Source: Porphyromonadaceae bacterium UBA3327
GTDB lineage: Bacteria > Bacteroidota > Bacteroidia > Bacteroidales > Muribaculaceae
NCBI GenBank assembly: GCA_002361155.1
Contig: DERZ01000026.1
Span: 1-11,248, forward strand
Reading direction: 5' to 3'
DNA length: 11,248 bases
In this document: one piece after another, positions 5,799 to 11,248 of the stretch
Position numbering within the stretch: position 1 is the first letter of the stretch
How the letters are laid out: each line of letters starts with the position of its first letter
The notes under the pieces: model-generated
What the model was told of the DNA's origin: nothing
The model's input: the letters and a program-made list of their open reading frames with translations, nothing else
Database searches by the model: none
Program-made: the position numbers and the translations under genes

Positions 5799-8063
5799 TT
5801 AATGCTTTTTTGAGTTGATAATAGATACTTTAGCACCCTTATTAATCGTTGTGCCCGGACCCATTATAGTAGTCTCAGATTTGATTTTGGTCGTAGACCC
5901 CTTATGAAAGATGGCAGGTCCCTCTTCTCTCAATGGAGTGACATCTGATCCAATCTTAACAATATTACCGACCATTTCAGTCATTCCGGACAAGGTCTCG
6001 TTCTGAATATAGCCCCTCACATCATGATACGGGACATAATTCTGTTTCGTCACGCAGATACTGAAATTAGATGGATAATCTGTCACATTCAGATTGCTGA
6101 CATTATTCCAAACACGATAATATGAATCTCCATTGTCCCATGCACTCATTATACATATACGACAGCTATCCACTCCGGTCTCAACCCTTAGTTCACCATC
6201 AAGTTCTTGTACTATTGATTTACTAAACCTTTGCGGATTAGTAGTAAAGATTGGCATTTCAGGATCTCCTATAGGGTTTAATCCGAATTGTAACCATCTT
6301 ATAGGACTATTAGTAGCATGACTTCGATTTACTAGTGCCAATTTTGCAGCAGCTGTTAAAACCCCAAAGTTGGATTCAGGAAATTCATCGGAAAACAGTC
6401 TTTTGTAAAAGTGGCTTTCATATAGAAGCGAGGGACCCAGATCGACGGACAGACGATAGCTCCATCCTTCTCTGGAACATCCAAAATATGCGATTACTCC
6501 GCTTTCTGGATTACGAATAAGGCTTTCGCTTAAACACGGATCATAAAAAGAATCAAATGCGTTTGTGTTGCAAGCCGTAGTTGTAATGATAGTAGACGCA
6601 CAATTATTCTGACGACTTCCATTCTCTGATGTATAATATTGATTATCATCTTCCATTTTCCATAAATTCACACCTCCGTGTGTAATCATATCAATAAAAG
6701 AGTATCCATTGGATATTTGTTCTGATAAATTTGACACAATGACATTATAGTTTTGAGCTCCAGGGAAATCTGTATAGGTGTCATAAAATCTATATAATTT
6801 GCCCGGCCAATAAGGTTTAATATAATTATTATAGAGTTTCTCTCCGTCTACTTCTGAATCACTTCGACCATCAATGTCATGGCTACGCTCGACTCCGCAC
6901 ATGAGCATATTATTATTCCATTTTGGATTTTGCTCGTATTTGAGTAGTTTATATACGAAAGCGTTTACATCCAGTGATGTTCGTACAGGGATTCTGGTGA
7001 CATATATGGATGGTTCCATACCGATTCTATCATGTCCCTCACCATATATTCCGTTCCCATTGGCATCCCATTCAAAATTCAGCCCAAAGCAAGCATAGTA
7101 TAAATCGGTAGGAATTGTATCATTTCGATATCCGGAAGTATTAGGTTGGCTGACCTCTGCAAAACATTTTCGTACGGGGACTACAGTATCATCCCCTCCA
7201 AGCAATGCGTACCGTAAAGAGTTGTTTTGATACAAGTCGTACAGACATTTCTTAATCCGGAGCTGACTCGAAGCACCCTGATATTTTGAATCAATCTCTT
7301 CCGTAGTTATTATCTTTGACTTCAGCCCCTTGGCGAGTTTCCAGTTGACAAGGGGAACAAAGGAGGGCTTCAGCTCCTCGTTGGTGATAACCACATAATC
7401 GATTTTTTCCTGACCGTCGGATACGCCGGAAGACGCGGAGCGCATTGCCGGCATCCTTGAGACGGCATCCTTGTTCGCGACTATGCTCTTCACCACGTCC
7501 CGGTCGGCGAAAGTCATGACACCGATTTCATTGGCGCCCCTTTCGGCTGTTCTTACCGACAGCTGGATCGAATCTATGAAATAGAGCTTTTGACCCGCCG
7601 CGTCATAGACGAACGGTGTGGTTATGAAATGGACGATCGACAGGTCGCTCCACTGTGTGCTCAGTGAATAGAAGCAGTTGGAGGTCGGATAAGACTTGTT
7701 TTCATACGTCACTACCCTTGTCGGTATGTTTTCGACGCTGCCGTCGGTCGGCACTGGAATGGGGCCCGGTGCGATTCTGACATTGCTCCGGATCAGTCTC
7801 TTGGAATAGCTGATACTTGAGGAGGCGTATTTTCTGGTACCGGGAATGGCTATCGAGAAGGAGCGCTGAGGCAGACCAGGCTCGTCAGGTGAGGAATAGG
7901 AGACATCTCCGTCGACCGCGCCGATGACAATGTTCCCGTTTTCGTCGTATGAGAACGTGTAGTCGCTTTCCGAAAAGCTGACGGTGTGGTTCTCCGTGGT
8001 CACGGCACCTTTCGCCGCAAGAGAAAAAGCCGCAAGCATGAGGCATATTATTGTTGTTTTCAT
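5799..8063 (-). CDS. Gingipain-like C25-family cysteine peptidase, secreted
   Basis: This 754-aa protein has a signal peptide (MKTTIICLMLAAFSLAAKGA), a gingipain-type propeptide region (about 25-215) and a caspase-like C25 domain (about 220-610). The domain opens with IDYVVITNEELKPSFVPLVN and LRYALLGGDDTVVPV. The catalytic His is in MITHGG (His462) and the nucleophile in TTTACNTNAFD (Cys498), a spacing of 36 close to that of gingipains. NPIGDPEMPIF (596-606) is typical of the family. The last 50 residues are a repetitive Gly/Thr/Lys tail (GSTTKIKSETTI, GTTINKGAKVSI), not a recognisable T9SS type A domain. Specificity is unknown: it may be a secreted protease, or a sortase-like enzyme as PorU is. 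The 5' third of the gene is clearly GC-richer than the rest. It follows the S74 gene by 56 bp and abuts paralogue A. Confidence 0.92.
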   Translation of the reverse strand: MKTTIICLMLAAFSLAAKGAVTTENHTVSFSESDYTFSYDENGNIVIGAVDGDVSYSSPDEPGLPQRSFSIAIPGTRKYASSSISYSKRLIRSNVRIAPGPIPVPTDGSVENIPTRVVTYENKSYPTSNCFYSLSTQWSDLSIVHFITTPFVYDAAGQKLYFIDSIQLSVRTAERGANEIGVMTFADRDVVKSIVANKDAVSRMPAMRSASSGVSDGQEKIDYVVITNEELKPSFVPLVNWKLAKGLKSKIITTEEIDSKYQGASSQLRIKKCLYDLYQNNSLRYALLGGDDTVVPVRKCFAEVSQPNTSGYRNDTIPTDLYYACFGLNFEWDANGNGIYGEGHDRIGMEPSIYVTRIPVRTSLDVNAFVYKLLKYEQNPKWNNNMLMCGVERSHDIDGRSDSEVDGEKLYNNYIKPYWPGKLYRFYDTYTDFPGAQNYNVIVSNLSEQISNGYSFIDMITHGGVNLWKMEDDNQYYTSENGSRQNNCASTIITTTACNTNAFDSFYDPCLSESLIRNPESGVIAYFGCSREGWSYRLSVDLGPSLLYESHFYKRLFSDEFPESNFGVLTAAAKLALVNRSHATNSPIRWLQFGLNPIGDPEMPIFTTNPQRFSKSIVQELDGELRVETGVDSCRICIMSAWDNGDSYYRVWNNVSNLNVTDYPSNFSICVTKQNYVPYHDVRGYIQNETLSGMTEMVGNIVKIGSDVTPLREEGPAIFHKGSTTKIKSETTIMGPGTTINKGAKVSIINSKKH

Positions 8064-8119
8064 TTTGGACGATATAAATGGTGAAACATCATTTGATCTT
8101 ACTGGCTGGGGAATTCCCG

Positions 8120-9220
8120 TCAGTCAGTCAGAATCATGCGCTTCGAGTCTATCTCCACACCGTCCAGAATGAGCGCGTATATGTACATTCCCGGCTGCAG
8201 CTCGCAGCCGTCAATCCTGACATCTACGTAGCCTCTCTCCGATATATCGCGGTGCATGCGCTGCGCTCCGGTGAGGTCGTAGATACACAGCATGGCATTT
8301 CCTGTCGCCTCGGGAATCTGGCATCTGATGACAGTCTCGGCGTTGAAAGGATTGGGACTGTTCTGCGACAGACTCGCGACAGTGCCGGATTCGAGACCGT
8401 CCGCCGAAGCCGGACTTTTCTTCATCCCGTTCCCTCTTAGCATTCCAATCTCCTCGGTCTGTCTTGCGACAACCCCTTTCAGCTCCTTTACCGCATCCAC
8501 AAGGATCGGAATGAAGCCCTGATAGTCGATGCTGAGGTATCCCTCCTCGTTCTCGTAGACGAGGTCCGGGAACAGTTCCCTGACTTCCTGCGCGATAAAG
8601 CCGTATCTGAGATTTGACGTCTCATCGGCGGACAGTCTGGCGGCCTGAGCCGGAGTTTCCCCGGACAACGCTGACGCGGGGTCCTTCATCCTGTAGGTGA
8701 CCGGATTCAGCTCCATGAATCTGTCGCCGACATCCTCCAGCTGTTCGACACCCTCTTTGTAGCGGACATCGGAAGAGGTGAGGTACTGGGGAGCCGACAC
8801 GTTTACCTTGTAGGTGAACGAATTTGTCGAGCTCCTGCTGTTATAGACGAAAATCTGTCTGTCGCCGCAATATGACAGGAATCCTCCCTGGGAGTTGAGT
8901 CTCAGCATGGTGCTGAAAGTGCTGCCGGTGCCGATGCCGAACTCCTCGATGTTGGCTTTGCCCGTACCGAACGAAATCTTTCCACCGGACAGTTTGTATC
9001 CAGTTCCGTTTATGCCGAGGGTGGCTGTCGTGTCTGACAGGGCGATGCTGCCTGTGCCCGGTCCTACGGAGATGCCGAAAGGACTGGCCCCCGGAATGTA
9101 AAGACTTCCGTCGGCAAAAGAGCCGACCTGGACACTGCCGTTGCCGATTACCTGCAGTTGTGCAGACATTCCGAAAGAGAGGCTAATCGCCACTGTCGAT
9201 AAAAGTAAATGTTTCTTCAT
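8120..9220 (-). CDS. Secreted S74 (endosialidase-type intramolecular chaperone) protein with T9SS type A sorting domain
   Basis: The 366-aa product has a signal peptide (MKKHLLLSTVAISLSFGMSA), a Gly/Ser-rich strand-repeat passenger (about 21-145), an S74 chaperone domain (about 147-250) and a T9SS type A domain (about 283-366). S74 domains trimerise phage tail-spike-like proteins, and many then cut themselves at a Ser-Asp. That site is present (Ser150-Asp151 in TSSDVRYKEGVEQL), as are LNPVTYRMKD, RYGFIAQEVRELFPDLV and a coiled-coil-like ILVDAVKELKGVV. The sorting domain shows NSPNPFNAETVIRCQIP, LCIYDLTGAQ, LQPGMYIYAL and a terminal SKRMILTD. It is probably a trimeric surface fibre or adhesin. 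It is first in the secreted-protein operon, with its own promoter about 70-100 bp upstream, and precedes the C25 peptidase by 56 bp. Confidence 0.92.
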   Translation of the reverse strand: MKKHLLLSTVAISLSFGMSAQLQVIGNGSVQVGSFADGSLYIPGASPFGISVGPGTGSIALSDTTATLGINGTGYKLSGGKISFGTGKANIEEFGIGTGSTFSTMLRLNSQGGFLSYCGDRQIFVYNSRSSTNSFTYKVNVSAPQYLTSSDVRYKEGVEQLEDVGDRFMELNPVTYRMKDPASALSGETPAQAARLSADETSNLRYGFIAQEVRELFPDLVYENEEGYLSIDYQGFIPILVDAVKELKGVVARQTEEIGMLRGNGMKKSPASADGLESGTVASLSQNSPNPFNAETVIRCQIPEATGNAMLCIYDLTGAQRMHRDISERGYVDVRIDGCELQPGMYIYALILDGVEIDSKRMILTD

Positions 9221-9292
9221 AAGCTGAAAATTTGATAGTTGTTAAAATATGTCTTAAAAATCGTTAAAAGTTGCTTATATCGATTAATGCGA

Positions 9293-9324
9293 CAAATATA
9301 TATTAAAATACATTAAAAAGCAAG
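9293..9324 (-). promoter_or_regulatory. Promoter of the secreted-protein operon
   Basis: On the minus strand CTTG (9324-9321) is followed by 20 nt and a perfect TATATTTG (9300-9293). Transcription would start near 9286, giving an A/T-rich leader of about 66 nt before the S74 start at 9220. It lies just downstream of the ompH terminator, so the secreted-protein block is probably a separate transcription unit. Confidence 0.6.
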
Positions 9325-9412
9325 AAAAAGGATAAATATTTTTATGTGTGCAAGTCTTTATGTAAACAGTTGGTGAAAATTAAAGGCACTTGATTAATAT
9401 TTGATACTCCCT

Positions 9413-9456
9413 GAAAACGGTCCGACCGCGCCGGATGTGTATCGGCGCGGTCGGAC
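9413..9456 (-). terminator. Rho-independent terminator of the bamA-ompH-ompH operon
   Basis: A perfect 14-bp GC-rich stem (GTCCGACCGCGCCG at 9420-9433 with 9443-9456) closes a 9-nt loop and is followed on the minus strand by CCGTTTTC. It begins 27 nt after the stop of the second ompH gene. The position, stem strength and T-tract all fit intrinsic termination. Confidence 0.85.
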
Positions 9457-9483
9457 GGTATCTGGATTATTTGACGGCGATGG

Positions 9484-10008
9484 TTACTTTATGCCAAGCT
9501 TCGCTTTCACCTGGCCGGTGACATCCACTGTGGGAGCGGCGAAGTAGAGAGTCATCTGCGGGTTGTAGTCCTGGATGAGGCTGAATCCACCCTCCTTGCC
9601 TACAGACTCCACAGCGCTTTTGATCTTGGTGAAAATCGGACCCATCAGCTCCATCTGCATCTTCTGGAGATCCTGCTGTGCGGTCTGCTCGAATGTCTGC
9701 ATCTTCTGCTGATAGTCGGTCAGCTCACGCGCCTTGCGGTCCTTGATGGCCTGAAGCTCATCCGGCTTCATGTTCTGATAGTCATCATAGAGACGCTTCA
9801 TCTCTTCTCCAAGACGCGCGTATTCGTCCTCATACTTCTTGGATGCATCCGCTACTTTCTTCTGGGCCTCTGTCGTTTCCGGCATAGCCTGTATCACGGA
9901 CTGGGTGTCGACAAGGCCGATTTTTGCGGCGGTCTGGGCACTTGCGCAGAACATGGGCAGAGCCAATGCCACTGCGAGTAGGATTTTTTTCAACATTTTA
10001 TTATTCAA
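9484..10008 (-). CDS. OmpH/Skp-family periplasmic chaperone (second copy)
   Basis: Skp-like proteins hold unfolded outer-membrane proteins in the periplasm on the way to BamA. This 174-aa copy has a signal peptide (about 1-25, ending ASAQ), the family N-terminal strand IGLVDTQSVIQAMPET, a long charged coiled coil (about 45-125, with YDDYQNMKPDELQAIKDRKA near the tip), and the C-terminal strands GFSLIQDYNPQMTLYFAAP and VTGQVKAKLGIK. Length and layout are normal. An in-frame ATG four codons in (9996) would also give a good signal peptide. It lies 76 bp after the first ompH and may have its own promoter in that gap. A strong terminator follows. Confidence 0.93.
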   Translation of the reverse strand: MNNKMLKKILLAVALALPMFCASAQTAAKIGLVDTQSVIQAMPETTEAQKKVADASKKYEDEYARLGEEMKRLYDDYQNMKPDELQAIKDRKARELTDYQQKMQTFEQTAQQDLQKMQMELMGPIFTKIKSAVESVGKEGGFSLIQDYNPQMTLYFAAPTVDVTGQVKAKLGIK

Positions 10009-10070
10009 ATATTAGATTAGATTTCAAATCTTTAAAAGTCACCCGGACGGTCCGAACCGGACGGAGACTG

Positions 10071-10102
10071 CAAAGTTAACATATTTATTTGGAATATCCC
10101 AA
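10071..10102 (-). promoter_or_regulatory. Internal promoter before the second ompH gene
   Basis: On the minus strand TTG (10102-10100) is followed by 21 nt and a perfect TAACTTTG-C (10078-10071). The -33 box lies inside the end of the first ompH gene. The leader after it contains the small hairpin GTCCG/CGGAC. It would let the second chaperone be made separately from bamA and the first ompH. Confidence 0.5.
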
Positions 10103-10600
10103 TTTGGCAAGCACCTCGTTGCTTACGTCTATTCTCGGGGAGGCAAAGACGATGCTTTGCGACGACGCACGGTCGAACACCGCCTGATAACCTTTCTCCT
10201 CGGCGACGGCCTTCACCGCGTTGTACACATCCTCCTGGATAGGCTTCATCAGCGACTGCCGCTTTTTATAGAGTTCCCCTTCCGGACCGAAATAGGTATA
10301 GCGGAGGTCAGTGGCCTCTTTCTCCTTGGCTACTATCTCTTCCTCACGTTTCTTTTTCTGGTCGTCGGTGAGAAACACCATGTCCGACTGATAGTTCTTA
10401 TACATGGTCTCTGCCTCTTTCGAAAGCTCGTTGACCTCTTTCTCCCACCGCTGGCTCACCTGGTTCAGCTGTTCGTTGGCCATCTCGTAGGAGGGCACGT
10501 TCCGGAGGATATATTCCATGTCGACAAGCGCGAATTTCTGGGCAGCCGCCGGAATCCATGCTCCGATGAGAAGCAACATGAGGATAAATGTCTTTTTCAT
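10085..10600 (-). CDS. OmpH/Skp-family periplasmic chaperone (first copy)
   Basis: This 171-aa paralogue of the next gene has the same plan: signal peptide MKKTFILMLLLIGAWIPAAA, a first strand FALVDMEYILRNVPSYEMAN, an acidic and basic coiled-coil arm (about 40-125, including LTDDQKKKREEEIVAKEKEA), and C-terminal strands GYQAVFDRASSQSIVFASP and VSNEVLAKLGYSK. It sits directly downstream of bamA, whose product it should serve by delivering unfolded beta-barrel proteins. The two copies differ enough in sequence to suggest an old duplication, and a pair after bamA is common in Bacteroidetes. The gap to bamA (162 bp) holds an imperfect GC hairpin but no strong TAnnTTTG element. Confidence 0.93.
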   Translation of the reverse strand: MKKTFILMLLLIGAWIPAAAQKFALVDMEYILRNVPSYEMANEQLNQVSQRWEKEVNELSKEAETMYKNYQSDMVFLTDDQKKKREEEIVAKEKEATDLRYTYFGPEGELYKKRQSLMKPIQEDVYNAVKAVAEEKGYQAVFDRASSQSIVFASPRIDVSNEVLAKLGYSK

Positions 10601-10714
10601 CTTTTTTTCAGTTTTATATTATCTGTCTTGATAACGCGGCGGAACCGGCAGAAGTTTTTCACGCCGATCCTGTCACTTTTAACAGATAGACATGCAATTA
10701 TGCATAAAGGTTTA

Positions 10715-10762
10715 AGTTAAAAAATGTTACGGCCCGGTGTCCGCAGCCGGACGGATGCCGGT
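10715..10762 (-). other. Imperfect hairpin after bamA, possible attenuator
   Basis: The minus strand just past the bamA stop reads CCGGCATCCGTCCG, GCTG, CGGACACCGG: CCGTCCG/CGGAC and CCGG/CCGG can pair with mismatches, and ATTTTTTAA follows within about 15 nt. It is weaker than the terminator after ompH and may only partly separate bamA from the ompH genes. Confidence 0.3.
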
Positions 10763-11248
10763 TTAGAATTCCTGACCGAGTACGAAGTGCACCTGGCTTC
10801 CACCGCGGTTTCCCCATACCTTGTCGAAACCGTACGCCCAGTCGATGCCGAGGAATCCGAGCACGCTGAGGTAGACGCGCGCACCCACGCCGGCGCTCCG
10901 CTTGAGGTTGAAGGGAGAGAAATCGCGGATGTCGGTCCAGCAGTTTCCGGCCTCGGCGAAAGCGATGGCATAGATTGTGGTGGAGGGCTGCAGCAGGAAG
11001 GGGAAGTGGAGCTCTACGGTGAATTTGCCATAGGCGTATCCCTCATATCCGCTGGGAGTGAACTGGCCGTTCTCATATCCGCGCATCGAGATTGTCTCGG
11101 TAGCGTAGGTGTAGTTTCCGGTCATGCCGTCACCTCCGAAGTAGAATGTCTCGAAGGGGGTCTTGTAGTGCTTGGTCCAGGATCCGAGCAGACCGAAGTC
11201 GGCACGGGTCATCAGCACAAGTGTCCACTTGCCGTCGGGGTCGGTGAG
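10763..11248 (-). CDS. bamA: BamA (Omp85) outer-membrane assembly factor, C-terminal barrel, partial
   Basis: BamA is the outer-membrane pore of the BAM complex that inserts beta-barrel proteins. Only the last 161 codons are here; the frame is open to the window edge, so the POTRA domains and most of the barrel lie outside. Diagnostic features are ETISMRGYENGQFTP, the conserved VRGF/Y loop-6 motif of Omp85 proteins; alternating strands such as YAYGKFTVELHFPFLL and TIYAIAFAEAGNCW; SAGVGARVYLSVLGFLGIDW; and the C-terminal signal QVHFVLGQEF ending in Phe. The two ompH genes immediately downstream support the call over other Omp85 members. The apparent start at 11218 is an internal GTG. Confidence 0.92.
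   Translation of the reverse strand, partial: LTDPDGKWTLVLMTRADFGLLGSWTKHYKTPFETFYFGGDGMTGNYTYATETISMRGYENGQFTPSGYEGYAYGKFTVELHFPFLLQPSTTIYAIAFAEAGNCWTDIRDFSPFNLKRSAGVGARVYLSVLGFLGIDWAYGFDKVWGNRGGSQVHFVLGQEF

Noticed and set aside
8109..8118. GGGAATTCCC palindrome between the S74 and C25 genes
   Set aside because: Ten bases with no T-tract after it; too short to support a terminator or operator, and the genes are probably co-transcribed.
8119..8131. Triplicated CAGT at the S74 stop codon
   Set aside because: Three 4-bp units are expected by chance and only shift where the frame would stop; no sign of phase variation.
10157..10720. 187-codon plus-strand ORF
   Set aside because: Antisense to the first ompH gene, whose signal peptide, coiled coil and family termini are all clear; the His/Leu-rich product is typical of a shadow.
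1..11248. CRISPR array, insertion sequence or transposase
   Set aside because: No regularly spaced repeats, no transposase-like protein and no terminal inverted repeats with target duplications were seen; the only long repeats are between the paralogues.

Overview
The window looks like chromosomal DNA of a member of the Bacteroidales, with Muribaculaceae as my best guess. The reasons are several promoters of the Bacteroidetes type (TTTG about 20 nt before TAnnTTTG), no clear Shine-Dalgarno sites, type IX secretion (T9SS) C-terminal sorting domains, and a bamA-ompH-ompH block next to murI. The assignment rests on recognition alone; no search was run.

Layout, left to right. At the left edge is the 5' half of a tRNA-Leu(TAA) on the minus strand, with a very good promoter. 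It is divergent from a small conserved-looking ORF on the plus strand (226-534). That ORF converges with, and overlaps by 12 bp, a minus-strand pair: murI (glutamate racemase), then a small TPR protein. A SpoU/TrmH-family RNA methyltransferase (1820-2632, plus strand) diverges from murI through a short region holding two mirror-image promoter elements.

From 2654 to 9220 lies a minus-strand block of secreted proteins. In order of transcription these are: a protein with an S74 intramolecular chaperone domain and a T9SS sorting domain; a gingipain-like C25 cysteine peptidase; and three tandem paralogues (A, B, C) of an unrecognised family ending in T9SS sorting domains. Two decayed pieces reveal the history of the block. 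Paralogue C has one in-frame amber codon at a conserved Trp. Just upstream of paralogue B sits a frameshifted remnant of a second C25 peptidase tail. The duplicated unit was therefore probably 'C25 peptidase + partner', of which only the first pair is intact.

To the right is the outer-membrane biogenesis operon, also on the minus strand: the 3' end of bamA, then two ompH/skp-like periplasmic chaperones, closed by a strong terminator at about 9415-9456. bamA, ompH, ompH and murI are often adjacent in Bacteroidetes; here the secreted-protein block and the methyltransferase separate murI from the rest. Both intact secreted units carry N-terminal signal peptides and would use Sec, then (for proteins with the C-terminal domain) T9SS to reach the surface. 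No gene of the T9SS machinery itself is in the window.
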